Positions 26,054 through 34,570 are shown, counted from the first letter of the stretch. The stretch: 64,000 bases of DNA from Microbacterium sp. SORGH_AS_0862 (GCF_030818795.1 NZ_JAUTAY010000001.1:1116001-1180000), one strand, 5' to 3'. Notes: a model not told the origin generated them from the letters alone. A program made the numbers and translations.

Positions 26054-26985
26054 GAGGTCTCTCCGATCCAGCTGGGCTCGGCCTGCGTCGGGAAGAACCG
26101 CTGACGGATGGCGTCGGACGCCTCACGCGTGACGGTCTGCACCCGGAGCATGTGGGTGGGAAGCTCGCTCAGGATCTCGCTGATCGGCAGGTACTCGAGG
26201 TCGTTGCGGATGCGCCCGAGCGCGCGCAGCACCTGGTTCGAGTGGCCGACGCGGTCCTCACGCGGGTCGATCGCGGAGATGCACTCCTCGGCCCGCGAGA
26301 TCGAGTAGATGATCGAGCGCGGGAAGAGGCGGTCGAGCAGTAGGAACTCCGCGGCGTTGCGCGCGCTCGGCATGCCGCGGTAGGTGCGCAGATACGCCTC
26401 GTACGCACCGCAGGAGCGCAGGATGGTCGTCCATGACGGACCCGATGCCTCGGTCAGCGACCGGGTCGCGAGCAGTCGCGCCGTCATGTCGGCGCGTTCG
26501 ATCGACCGGCCGAGGGTGAAGAACTGCCAGGCCTCGTCCCGGCTCGTCGACGAGTCGACGACGCCGACGGCGAGCGCGGCGCGCTCGCGCACCCACTGGA
26601 AGAACTCGTGCACCTTGTCGGTCTGCAGTCGTCGCGGCATCCGCGCGTTGGTCGTGTTCAGGCACTCCCACAGCTCGGTCGAGACGATCTCGCGCGCACG
26701 GCGGGCGTTCTCGCGCGCCGAGGTCAACGAATAGAGGATGCTCGACGGGTTCATGCGGTCGACGGCGAGGCGGGAGAGCACGTGCTCGCGCGTGACGGTC
26801 TCGACGCCGTCGGGCGGCGAGGAGCCCATGACCGCGAGCAGCGAGCGGCAGGCGGTGTCCTCATCGATCCACGGATCCTCCAGCAGCAGCTGCAGGTGCA
26901 CGTCGAGGATGCGGGCCGTGCCGTCGCTGCGCTCGATGTAGCGCCCGATCCAGAACAGGCTCTCGGCAATCCGGCTCAGCAGCAT
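26050..26985 (-). CDS. Alpha-E domain protein
   Basis: A 311-aa, all-helical protein of the alpha-E (DUF403) family. It opens MLLSRIAESLFWIGRYIER, the family signature, and has a second helical repeat around FFTLGRSIERADMTARLL. The paired R-x-I-E-R-x-D motifs in both halves suggest an internal duplication. Biochemical function is not established. It starts at ATG 26985, 10 bp inside the end of the ATP-grasp gene, and its end overlaps the transglutaminase start, so all three are made from one message. A role in the same peptide-modification pathway is inferred from context only. Confidence 0.9.
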   Translation of the reverse strand: MLLSRIAESLFWIGRYIERSDGTARILDVHLQLLLEDPWIDEDTACRSLLAVMGSSPPDGVETVTREHVLSRLAVDRMNPSSILYSLTSARENARRAREIVSTELWECLNTTNARMPRRLQTDKVHEFFQWVRERAALAVGVVDSSTSRDEAWQFFTLGRSIERADMTARLLATRSLTEASGPSWTTILRSCGAYEAYLRTYRGMPSARNAAEFLLLDRLFPRSIIYSISRAEECISAIDPREDRVGHSNQVLRALGRIRNDLEYLPISEILSELPTHMLRVQTVTREASDAIRQRFFPTQAEPSWIGETS

Positions 26986-28769
26986 TGCGCACCCCCGTCC
27001 ATGTCCCGGTTGCTGCAACGCATGTCCCGGTTGCTGCAGTTTTCGGGGTCGATTCCTGCGGGAAGTGGGACATGCCCCGGGGCGGATGCGGCGGCACGGG
27101 CCTGTTGCTGCTGCTCCTGCTGCTCGACGTTCGAGCGGGGGCGGTCCTGCGGCGAATGGTCGACCTCGTCGGGGGTGACCTCGAGTGCCGCATCCGTGAT
27201 GATCGGAATGGACTGCGTGATCGTCGAGGCCTGGTCGGCCACGAGCCCCGCCAGTCCCTGACCCTGCCCGTACTCGACGTGACCCGGGGCCGCGCCGCCG
27301 ACGACCCACGTGTCCTTCGACCCGCCGCCCTGGCTCGAGTTGACGACGAGCTGCCCCTCCGGGAGCGCCACCCGCGTGAGACCGCCGGGCAGCACCCAGA
27401 TGTCGTCGCCGTCGTTCACCGCGAACGGTCGCAGGTCGGCGTGGCGGGGCCGCATCCCGTCCTCGACGAGCGTCGGGATGGTGGAGAGCATGACGACCGG
27501 CTGCGCGATCCACCCGCGCGGGTCGGCCAGCAGGGTCTTGCGCAGCGTGTCGAGCTCGGCGCGCGAGGCGTCGGGGCCGACGACGAGCCCCTTGCCGCCG
27601 GAGCCGTCGACCGGCTTCACGACGAGCTCGTCGAGCCGGTCGAGCACCTCTTCGAGCGCCGCCGGGTCCTCGAGGCGCCACGTGTCCACGATCGGCAGGA
27701 TCGGCTCCTCCGACAGGTAGTAGCGGATGAGGTCGGGCGTGTAGGTGTAGAGCAGCTTGTCGTCGGCGACGCCGTTGCCCACCGCGTTGGCGATCGTGAC
27801 GTTGCCCATGCGCGCGGCGAGCATGAGTCCCGGCGCGCCCAGCATCGAATCGGCCCGGAACTGCAGCGGGTCGAGGAAGTCGTCGTCGACCCGGCGGTAG
27901 ATGACGTCGACCCGCTTGGGGCCGCGGGTCGTGCGCATGAAGACGCGCCCGCCCATGCACAGCAGGTCGCGCCCCTCGACGAGTTCCACGCCCATGAGTC
28001 GCGCGAGCAGCGTGTGCTCGAAGTACGCCGAGTTGTAGACGCCCGGCGTGAGCACGACGACGTTGGGGTCGTCGATCCCGGGCGGGGCCGAGGCGCGCAG
28101 AGCTGCGAGCAGCTTGTTGGGGTAGTCGCCCACCGGACGCACCCGCATCGAGAGGAACAGCTCGGGCAGCGTCTGCGCCATGACGCGACGGTTGGAGATG
28201 ACGTAGCTGACGCCCGAGGGCACGCGCACGTTGTCTTCGAGCACCCGCATCTTGCCGTGCTCGTCGCGGATGAGGTCGATGCCGGACACCTGGATGCGGA
28301 CGCCGTTCGCCGAGTGGATGCCGGCGGCCTGACGGTAGAAGTACTGGCTCGACGCGATCAGACGCGCGGGGATCACCCCGTCGCGCACGCAGTTCTGGCG
28401 GCCGTAGGCGTCGTCGAGGAACGCTTCGAGGGCCCGGACGCGCTGCTTGACGCCCGCCTCGATCTCGCTCCACTCCGCGTAGTCGATGATGCGGGGCACG
28501 GCATCCAGCGGGAACGGCCGCTCCTCGCCCGCGAAGTCGAAGGTGACGCCCTGAGCGAGGTAGCTGGAGGCGAGCGACTCCGTGCGCCCGCGCAGCTCCT
28601 CCTGCGTCATGCGCGCCAGCGCCTGGTAGAGCTCGCGATAGGCGCTGCGCGACTCCGCCGCCGCGCCAGGATGCGCGGGATGACCGAACATCTCGTCGAA
28701 CGCGGGCAGCCCCTGCGGGGTCTTGCGCGGCGCGAGAGTGGAGCCGTAGCCGTCGAACAAGTCGCCCAT
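26976..28769 (-). CDS. Circularly permuted ATP-grasp protein with repeat-derived C-terminal tail
   Basis: A 597-aa member of the CP-ATP-grasp family (formerly DUF404/DUF407), predicted to join a carboxylate and an amine with ATP. Recognisable segments include YFYRQAAGIHSANG, VLEDNVRVPSGVSYV, and the ATP-binding KPVDGSGGKGLVVGP. Beyond about residue 530 the sequence becomes a Q-rich linker (EQQEQQQQARAAAS) and then a tail in which CSNRDM occurs twice 7 residues apart. Residues about 566-590 of this tail are encoded by a 21-bp-unit palindromic repeat (27001-27074), so the gene has been extended by repeat DNA. ATG 28769 has TAGGCT 6 nt upstream. It heads the ATP-grasp/alpha-E/transglutaminase operon. 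Confidence 0.9.
   Translation of the reverse strand: MGDLFDGYGSTLAPRKTPQGLPAFDEMFGHPAHPGAAAESRSAYRELYQALARMTQEELRGRTESLASSYLAQGVTFDFAGEERPFPLDAVPRIIDYAEWSEIEAGVKQRVRALEAFLDDAYGRQNCVRDGVIPARLIASSQYFYRQAAGIHSANGVRIQVSGIDLIRDEHGKMRVLEDNVRVPSGVSYVISNRRVMAQTLPELFLSMRVRPVGDYPNKLLAALRASAPPGIDDPNVVVLTPGVYNSAYFEHTLLARLMGVELVEGRDLLCMGGRVFMRTTRGPKRVDVIYRRVDDDFLDPLQFRADSMLGAPGLMLAARMGNVTIANAVGNGVADDKLLYTYTPDLIRYYLSEEPILPIVDTWRLEDPAALEEVLDRLDELVVKPVDGSGGKGLVVGPDASRAELDTLRKTLLADPRGWIAQPVVMLSTIPTLVEDGMRPRHADLRPFAVNDGDDIWVLPGGLTRVALPEGQLVVNSSQGGGSKDTWVVGGAAPGHVEYGQGQGLAGLVADQASTITQSIPIITDAALEVTPDEVDHSPQDRPRSNVEQQEQQQQARAAASAPGHVPLPAGIDPENCSNRDMRCSNRDMDGGAQCC
27001..27074. repeat. 21-bp-unit palindromic repeat (element A), inside the ATP-grasp gene
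   Basis: Two direct 21-bp units start with ATGTCCCGGTTGCTGCA at 27001-27021 and 27022-27042. After a spacer comes one inverted unit at about 27053-27073 whose complement begins ATGTCCCACTTCCCGCA. The same unit occurs three times directly and once inverted at 53923-54016, 27 kb away. Here the element is read as coding sequence. Confidence 0.8.
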
Positions 28770-28775
28770 GCGATG

Positions 28776-28781
28776 AGCCTA
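28776..28781 (-). promoter_or_regulatory. Predicted leaderless -10 box of the ATP-grasp operon
   Basis: TAGGCT on the minus strand, 6 nt before the ATG at 28769; no Shine-Dalgarno sequence is present. Confidence 0.5.
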
Positions 28782-28907
28782 ATCGCGCGCGTATTGCCGG
28801 GATGTTTCTCCGCACCCCACGATGTGGATCGCGTCGTCGTCCCTCACCCGCTCCGCCCCGCATCCCGCGCCCGCTGGGCGCACATCCCGCATCCGCTGAG
28901 CGCACCC

Positions 28908-29217
28908 CGCACCCGCTCGCGCAACGTCCGCGTCTCAAACCTGCACGCACCACACCCCGCGAACGTGCACAAGTGAGACACCCACCGCCCCCGCGCATCC
29001 CGCACCCGCTCGCGCAACGTCCGTGTCTCAAACCTGCACGCACCACACCCCGCGAACGTGCACAAGTGAGACACGCAACGCCCCACGCGCCCCCGCCGGC
29101 GTGCGTGTCTCAAACGTGCACGCGAGATGTCTCGCACGCGTGCATTTGTGAGACACGCATACCGACCCGACACGCATACCGGCCCGACACGCACACCGGC
29201 GAGACACGCACATCCGC
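28908..29217. repeat. Palindromic repeat array (element B, three copies) and 17-bp tandem repeat
   Basis: The ~530 bp between the ATP-grasp start and the next gene carry no recognisable gene. Three hairpin elements bounded by GTGTCTCA...TGAGACAC lie at 28931-28981, 29023-29074 and 29105-29156. The right arms read CGTGCACAAGTGAGACAC in the first two. Copies 1 and 2 belong to a ~74-bp direct repeat with a 92-bp offset. Copy 3 has an inner perfect hairpin GCGAGATGTCTCGC. It is followed by four 17-bp tandem units of the type GAGACACGCATACCGAC (29150-29217). Bases 28782-28905 and 29218-29303 show nothing clear. Confidence 0.85.
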
Positions 29218-29303
29218 CCGCCCCGACACTCACCCCACCCCGGGCGCACCGGCCCACCCCCGGAACCCCGTTCCACACACGCCGCCCCGCCCCACACCAC
29301 GGG

Positions 29304-30485
29304 TCAGGGGCGGGTGCGGGCGGCGCACAGCGCGCTGACCATGAGGCACCCGAGCATGCCGGCCGCCATGGGAACGGCGGTGTGCGAACCGAGGACGCCG
29401 CCCACGGGCGCCACCGCGGCGGCCACCGCGTACTGCGCCGACCCCATCAGGGCCGCTCCCGCTCCCGCCGCGAACCGCGCCCGCGAGAGGGCGACGGCGC
29501 TCGCACTCGCGAGAACAGCGGAGGCCGCGGCGCCGCTCACGAGAACGGGCACGAGGAAGGTCACGAGCGTGAACGGTCCCCACAGCGCGAAGATCAGCAG
29601 CGCCGCGGTCGCGACGAGCGCCGCCCCCTGCGCGGCCGCCATCATCCGTCGGATGCCGAAACGCCCCACCAGCACGGCGTTGACCGTGCTGCCCGCGAGC
29701 ACGGAACCGGCGTAGAGCGCGTAGACGAGCGCGAAGCCCCACGGCCCCGTGTGCAGGATCTCCTGCGCGACGAAGGACGATGCGGCGGAGTGCACCGCGA
29801 GCGCTGCGAACGCGAACGCCATCGACAGGGCGGGCAGGACGTACCCGCCATCGCGCAGCAGGCGGCCGTAGTTGGCGGCCATCGCGCCGAACCGGAGGGT
29901 CTGGCGCCGCCCTCGCTCCAGGCTCTCGGGCACGAGGACGGCCGCCACGGCCAGTGCGAGCGCGGCGAGGACAGCGAGCGCGAGGAAGCCCGCCCGCCAT
30001 CCGCCGACCTGCAGCGCAGCGGCCCCGAGGATGGGCGCCGCGAACGGCCCCGCCGCGATCACCGACATGAGGATGCTGTACGCACGGGCGGCGGCCACCC
30101 CGGTCGCCAGGTCCGCCACGACCGCTCGCGCCACGACGACCACCGCCGCAGCCCCCAGCCCCTGCGCCGCGCGCGTCGCCACGAGCACCTCGATCGAGCC
30201 TGCGGCAGCGGATGCGGCAGCGGAGGCGGCCAGCAGCCCCAGCCCGCACAGCAGCGCCGGGCGGCGACCGGTCGCGTCCGAGAGCGGTCCGATCAGCAGC
30301 TGTCCGCCCGCGACGCCGAGAAGAAAGCCGGTGTAGACCATCTGGCCGCCCGCGGTGGTGGTGCCGAGTTCGTGGACGATCACGCCGAGGCCCGGCAGGA
30401 AGAGGCTGGCCGCGAGCGGGTTGGCGGTCATGAGCAGACCGAGCACGAGAACGAGACCCGCGGTCAGCGGCCGCGACGCCGTCAT
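29304..30485 (-). CDS. MFS transporter, Bcr/CflA (DHA1) type
   Basis: A 393-aa, 12-helix exporter or sugar/drug antiporter. Helix 1 is followed by LFLPGLGVIVHELGTT, and motif A is visible as IGPLSDATGRRPAL, as in the Bcr/CflA subfamily. I chose the ATG at 30485, not the one at 30521, because the predicted -10 (TACACT, 30516-30511) lies between them. The gene is divergent from the IlvD/Edd-type dehydratase and shares a symmetrical palindromic promoter with it, so it is likely co-regulated with the catabolic island and may move its substrate or product. Function beyond the family is unknown. Confidence 0.88.
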   Translation of the reverse strand: MTASRPLTAGLVLVLGLLMTANPLAASLFLPGLGVIVHELGTTTAGGQMVYTGFLLGVAGGQLLIGPLSDATGRRPALLCGLGLLAASAAASAAAGSIEVLVATRAAQGLGAAAVVVVARAVVADLATGVAAARAYSILMSVIAAGPFAAPILGAAALQVGGWRAGFLALAVLAALALAVAAVLVPESLERGRRQTLRFGAMAANYGRLLRDGGYVLPALSMAFAFAALAVHSAASSFVAQEILHTGPWGFALVYALYAGSVLAGSTVNAVLVGRFGIRRMMAAAQGAALVATAALLIFALWGPFTLVTFLVPVLVSGAAASAVLASASAVALSRARFAAGAGAALMGSAQYAVAAAVAPVGGVLGSHTAVPMAAGMLGCLMVSALCAARTRP

Positions 30486-30509
30486 CGGAGTACCGCTCGC
30501 ACGAGACTT

Positions 30510-30551
30510 GAGTGTACGCATTGCGTGCAAGCGATCGCAATGCGTACACTC
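30510..30551. promoter_or_regulatory. Symmetrical divergent promoter within a perfect palindrome
   Basis: GAGTGTACGCATTGC (30510-30524) and GCAATGCGTACACTC (30537-30551) form a 15-bp perfect inverted repeat with a 12-bp spacer. On the plus strand TTGCGT (30521-30526), 18 bp and TACACT (30545-30550) lead to the dehydratase gene. On the minus strand TTGCGA (30540-30535), 18 bp and TACACT (30516-30511) lead to the MFS gene. Each arm also contains a small palindrome, ACGCATTGCGT or CGCAATGCG, a likely operator covering both promoters. Confidence 0.7.
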
Positions 30552-30584
30552 GACGGAGTCGATGACGACCCGGAAGGACGACGG

Positions 30585-32309
30585 ATGTCCGCGTTGCGCA
30601 GCAATCTTCCTCCCACCTCCGCACTCGGGGTCGCCCGTCGTGCGCAGTGGCGCTCCCTCGGCATCCCCGCGGAGGAGCTCGACCGCCCCAAGATCGCGAT
30701 CGTCAACACCTCGTCCGATCTCGCAGCGTGCTTCGCGCATCTCGACGACATCGTCGCCGTGCTGAAGAAGGAGCTCCGGGCGCAGGGCCTGCTGCCTTTC
30801 GAGATCCGCACCGCCGCCCCCTCCGACTTCGTCACGAGCGCGGGGCGCGCCGGGCGCTACATCCTGCCCAGCCGAGACCTCATCGTGAACGACATCGAGG
30901 CGTCGGTCGAGGGCGCGCTGCTCGACGGCATGATCTGTCTCAGCTCCTGCGACAAGACGACGCCCGCGCACCTCATGGCCGCGGGGCGCCTGAACGTGCC
31001 CACGGTGATCGTGCCGTGCGGCTATCAGCGCTCGGGGCTGGCCGAGGGGCGCGAGGCGGACGTCGAGGAGGTCTTCCTGCTCGCCGCACAGGCGGCCGTC
31101 ACGGGGGCTCCCACCGACGACCTCATCGACCTCGCCGACGACGCGATCCTGGGCCCGGGCGTGTGCTCGGGCATGGCAACCGCGAACTCCATGCACGTCG
31201 TCGCCGAGGCGCTCGGCATGACGGTTCCCCGCGCCGCTCCCGTCCGCGCCAACGGCGCGCGGATGTGGGACAGCGTGCGCCGCTCGGCTGTCGCGATGGC
31301 CGATCTGATCGCCCGCGACATCCGGCCGCGCTCCATCATCACCGCAGAGGCGATCCAGGATGCGGTGCGCGCCATGCTCGCCGTGGGCGGATCGATGAAC
31401 ACCATCAAGCACCTTCAGGCGATCGCGATCGAGGCGGGCGTGGACGTGGACGTCTGGGGCCTGTTCCGTGCGCTCGGGCGGCAGACTCCGTTGCTCGCCT
31501 CCGTGCGCCCCAACGGTCCCGCACTCATCGAGGAGTTCGACGATGCCGGCGGCGGCGCCACGCTGCTGCGCGCCCTGCTGCCGCTGCTGCACGGTGAGCG
31601 ACCCACTGCGGCCGGCACGACCGTCGCCGAGAACGCGTCCGCGGCCCCCGCCCCGGACGGCGTCGTCATCCGCTCGCTCGAGGACCCGTTCGGCACGGAT
31701 CCCGCGATCTCCGTGCTGCGCGGCACGCTCGCCCCGGGCGGCGCTGTGGCGAAGCGCCCGGTCCCGGATCCCGGTCCGCATCGCTTCCGAGGCCCGGCGC
31801 GGGTGTTCGCGAACCGCGAGGAGGCGATCGGAGCGATCGGCGACGGCCGGCTGCAGCGCGGCGACGTCGCGGTCATCCGCGGCATCGGCGTGCGGGGCGC
31901 CCCCGGGATGGGCCTGACCTCGGCGTTCATCTTCGCCCTGCACGCTCGGGGCCTGGCCGACGACGTCGCGCTGGTGACCGACGGACAGTTCAGCGGGCTG
32001 GTCAACCAGGGCATCTCGATCGGCGAGGTCTCCCCCGAGGCCGCCGACGACGGGCCGCTCGGCCGGGTGCAGGACGGCGATGTGATCGACATCGACCTGT
32101 CCGAGGGGCGCGTCGACCTTCTCGTGGACCCCGCTGAGCTCGCCGCGCGTGAGCCCTACCGCCCTCCGGCCGACCGCGACTCCGGCGGCGGGATGCTCGA
32201 CCAGTACGAGCACCTCGTTCAGCCTCTGGGATGCGGCGCCGTGCTGTGCGCGCGACCGGGGCTCTGCGACCGAGACGACACCGAGACCCCGAGCCTGGAG
32301 GACGCATGA
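30585..32309 (+). CDS. IlvD/Edd-family dehydratase (sugar-acid or dihydroxy-acid type)
   Basis: An Fe-S hydro-lyase of 574 aa. Candidate cluster cysteines are C49, C122 (SSCDKTTPAH) and C194 (GPGVCSGMATA), a spacing like that of the [2Fe-2S] sugar-acid dehydratases. TDGQFSG near the C-terminus is the conserved catalytic loop. It is not the housekeeping ilvD by context: it is coupled to an FAD oxidoreductase (ATGA overlap) within a catabolic island. Expected chemistry is removal of water from a 2,3-dihydroxy acid to give a 2-oxo acid. GGAAGGA lies 6 nt before ATG 30585. Transcription starts in the palindrome at 30510-30551. Substrate unknown. Confidence 0.88.
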   Translation: MSALRSNLPPTSALGVARRAQWRSLGIPAEELDRPKIAIVNTSSDLAACFAHLDDIVAVLKKELRAQGLLPFEIRTAAPSDFVTSAGRAGRYILPSRDLIVNDIEASVEGALLDGMICLSSCDKTTPAHLMAAGRLNVPTVIVPCGYQRSGLAEGREADVEEVFLLAAQAAVTGAPTDDLIDLADDAILGPGVCSGMATANSMHVVAEALGMTVPRAAPVRANGARMWDSVRRSAVAMADLIARDIRPRSIITAEAIQDAVRAMLAVGGSMNTIKHLQAIAIEAGVDVDVWGLFRALGRQTPLLASVRPNGPALIEEFDDAGGGATLLRALLPLLHGERPTAAGTTVAENASAAPAPDGVVIRSLEDPFGTDPAISVLRGTLAPGGAVAKRPVPDPGPHRFRGPARVFANREEAIGAIGDGRLQRGDVAVIRGIGVRGAPGMGLTSAFIFALHARGLADDVALVTDGQFSGLVNQGISIGEVSPEAADDGPLGRVQDGDVIDIDLSEGRVDLLVDPAELAAREPYRPPADRDSGGGMLDQYEHLVQPLGCGAVLCARPGLCDRDDTETPSLEDA

Positions 32310-33688
32310 CCGATTCGACGATCACCCTGCCCGCCGCCCGCATCCCCGTCATCGGGGAGTACGACGTCGTGGTGGTGGGAGGCGGGCCCGCGGGCCTCTT
32401 CGCCGCCACGGCAGCGGCGCGCGCCGGACGCTCGGTGCTGCTGCTGGAGCGCTACGGGTTCCTCGGCGGAGCGGGGACCATGGGCGGCCTGAGCACCTTC
32501 TGCGGCCTGCACGCCCGCGTGTACGGGACAGACATGCGCGTCATCCGCGGGATCACCGATGACCTGCTCGACCGCCTCGTCGCCCTCGACGGTCTCAACG
32601 ACCCGCACCTCAGCGTCGACGATCGCATCATGGCGCAGGCATTCGACATCTCGGCCTACAAGATCGCCGCGGACGACCTGCTCGTCTCGGCAGGTGCGGA
32701 AGTGCTGTTCCACACGACCGCCGTCGACACGGTGCTCGCCGACGACGGCGCGATCGACGCGGTCGTCATCGAATCGAAGTCGGGCCGGCAGGCCGTGCGC
32801 GGATCGGTCTTCATCGACGGCTCCGGCGATGCCGACCTCGCAGCCTTCGCGGGGGCGCCGTTCGAGCGATCGGAGCACCTGCTGTACCCCTCGCTGATGT
32901 TCCGCATCAACGGCGTCGACTACGACAAGGCGGGTCCGGCGTGGCGCACCATCCGTCGCCTGATGGAGGACGCGGAGGCCGCCGGCACGCATCGCTTCCC
33001 CCGCAAGAAGCCCATCGTGCGCCCGCAGCGCAATCCGCTGGAGTGGCGGTCGAACCTCACGCAGCTGAGCAACGACGACGGCTCCGCCGTCGACGGCACC
33101 GACGTGCGGCAGCTCTCCCAAGGGGAGCTGCAGGGGCGCCGGCAGGTGCGCGACACCTTCGCCTTCATCCGCGAGCGCACCCCCGGCTTCGAGGACTCCT
33201 ACGTCGTGGACATCGCCCCGCAGATCGGCATCCGGGAGACCCGCCGCATCCGCGGCCGCTACATGCTCACCGAGCAGGACGTGCTCGGCTGCGCCGACTT
33301 CACCGACGTGATCGGGGTGAACGGCTGGCCGGTCGAGGCGCACGTGGCGGGAGACGTCGAGTTCCGCTTCGCCCCCGCCGACAGCAGAGGCTTCAACCAG
33401 TTGCCGTACCGGATGCTGGTGCCCGAGGCCGTGCCGAACCTGCTCGTCGTCGGGCGCTGCGCCTCGATGACCCAGGGCGGGCAGTCCTCGGGGCGCGTCA
33501 CCGGCCCGTGCTTCGCAATGGGCCAGGCGGCCGGCACCGCAGCCGCGCTCGCGCTGGGCGCGGGTGTCGCCGTGGGCGACGTGGACGTGACGGCGCTCCA
33601 GGCGCGTCTGATCGCGGACGGTGCCTATCTCGGCACCGAGGAGCCGACCGCGGAGATGGTGGCGCCGACCCCCGTCTCAGCGCGCTGA
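32306..33688 (+). CDS. FAD-dependent oxidoreductase (FAD_oxidored family)
   Basis: A 460-aa flavoprotein. The N-terminal dinucleotide motif VVVVGGGPAGLFAATAAARA is followed by LLLERYGFLGGAGT, and the C-terminal FAD region NLLVVGRCASMTQGGQSSGR, with GPCFAMGQAAGTAAALA, is typical of this group of oxidoreductases, whose members are often next to catabolic genes. It starts 4 bp inside the end of the dehydratase gene. It probably oxidises, or reduces, the intermediate made by that enzyme. No membrane segment or signal peptide was seen. The actual substrate is not predictable from sequence. Confidence 0.88.
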   Translation: MTDSTITLPAARIPVIGEYDVVVVGGGPAGLFAATAAARAGRSVLLLERYGFLGGAGTMGGLSTFCGLHARVYGTDMRVIRGITDDLLDRLVALDGLNDPHLSVDDRIMAQAFDISAYKIAADDLLVSAGAEVLFHTTAVDTVLADDGAIDAVVIESKSGRQAVRGSVFIDGSGDADLAAFAGAPFERSEHLLYPSLMFRINGVDYDKAGPAWRTIRRLMEDAEAAGTHRFPRKKPIVRPQRNPLEWRSNLTQLSNDDGSAVDGTDVRQLSQGELQGRRQVRDTFAFIRERTPGFEDSYVVDIAPQIGIRETRRIRGRYMLTEQDVLGCADFTDVIGVNGWPVEAHVAGDVEFRFAPADSRGFNQLPYRMLVPEAVPNLLVVGRCASMTQGGQSSGRVTGPCFAMGQAAGTAAALALGAGVAVGDVDVTALQARLIADGAYLGTEEPTAEMVAPTPVSAR

Positions 33689-33696
33689 CGGCGGCG

Positions 33697-34500
33697 TCAG
33701 TCTGTCGCCGGCGGAGTCCGGTACGCGCCGGGATTCGCCGCCCGGTACGCCGCGGCGATGCGCTCGGCCGCATCCCGCAGCGCCGGGACGATCTCGTCGC
33801 GCAGCGCCGCCTCGCGCGAGCGGAGCGTGGTCGACGACACCGTCAGTCCCGCCACTGCGCGTCCCGCGACGACGATCGGCACGGCGGCTGCGATCATCCC
33901 GGGGTGCAGTTCCTCGATCGACACGTCGTAGCCGTCCGTGCGCACCTGCCGCAGGCGCTCGCGGAGAGCGCCGGTCTCGACGATCGTGAGGGGCGTGTAC
34001 GCCTCGCGCGGCCGCGTCAGGTAGGCATCGAGCTCCGACTCGGGCAGATCTGCCAGCAGCACGCGCCCGACAGCCGTCGCGTGTGCCGGAAGACGCGTGC
34101 CGACCCGCACCGCATCCGGGAGCGGGCGCCGCTCCTCCACGCGCGCGACGTGGATCACATCGGGCAGGTCCAGCTCGCCGATGCTGCAGGTCTCCCCCGT
34201 GTGCGCGACGATCTCCGCCATGATCGGCTGCGCGATCTCGGGCAGCGACGAGGCGGCGAAGTAGCCCGCACCGAGCTCGAGGATGCGGGCGGTAAGCCCC
34301 CAGCGGCCGTTCTCGTTGCGGACGTAGCCGATGTGCTCGAACGTGAGCAGGATGCGGCGCACGACGGGCCTCGGCAACTGCACCCGCGTCGCCAGCTCGC
34401 TCACGCTCGAGGTCGCGTCGTGCCCGCCGAAGGCGCGCAGCACCGCGACCGCGCGCTCCACGCTCTGGATGCGGTCGCGCGATCTGTCCTCCTGCGTCAC
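33697..34500 (-). CDS. IclR-family transcriptional regulator
   Basis: A 267-aa regulator with an N-terminal winged helix (SVSELATRVQLPRPVVRRIL) and the effector-binding GAF-like domain ending VAGLTVSSTTLR. The closest look is to the PcaR/PcaU branch, which often senses aromatic or carboxylic acids. The start is a GTG at 34500 with GGAAGG 7 nt upstream. It is convergent with the FAD oxidoreductase gene and lies downstream of the transporter genes on the same strand, separated by a hairpin. Likely one of two controllers of this island. Confidence 0.9.
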   Translation of the reverse strand: MTQEDRSRDRIQSVERAVAVLRAFGGHDATSSVSELATRVQLPRPVVRRILLTFEHIGYVRNENGRWGLTARILELGAGYFAASSLPEIAQPIMAEIVAHTGETCSIGELDLPDVIHVARVEERRPLPDAVRVGTRLPAHATAVGRVLLADLPESELDAYLTRPREAYTPLTIVETGALRERLRQVRTDGYDVSIEELHPGMIAAAVPIVVAGRAVAGLTVSSTTLRSREAALRDEIVPALRDAAERIAAAYRAANPGAYRTPPATD

Positions 34501-34522
34501 CTGGCTACCTTCCCACGACGCG

Positions 34523-34561
34523 CGCCGACGCCGCGCCCGTGGCGAGGGCGCGGCGTCGGCG
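34523..34561. terminator. Hairpin terminator after the transporter operon
   Basis: CGCCGACGCCGCGCCC (34523-34538) pairs perfectly with GGGCGCGGCGTCGGCG (34546-34561), 16 bp with a 7-nt loop. It lies just beyond the permease stop codon on the minus strand and upstream of the IclR gene. No T-run. Confidence 0.75.
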
Positions 34562-34570
34562 ATGTGCGGA

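Noticed and set aside
28908..29217. CRISPR array
   Set aside because: Repeats are palindromes and direct duplications with similar, not unique, intervening sequence; no cas genes in the window.
28802..29338. Proline/arginine-rich protein over the element B array
   Set aside because: The frame exists because of GC-rich repeats; no start context, no conserved segment, and both strands are equally open.
29304..32213. A very long minus-strand open frame across the dehydratase gene
   Set aside because: Only its last 393 codons resemble a protein (MFS). The rest is antisense to the well-conserved IlvD/Edd gene, and a clear divergent promoter separates the two.
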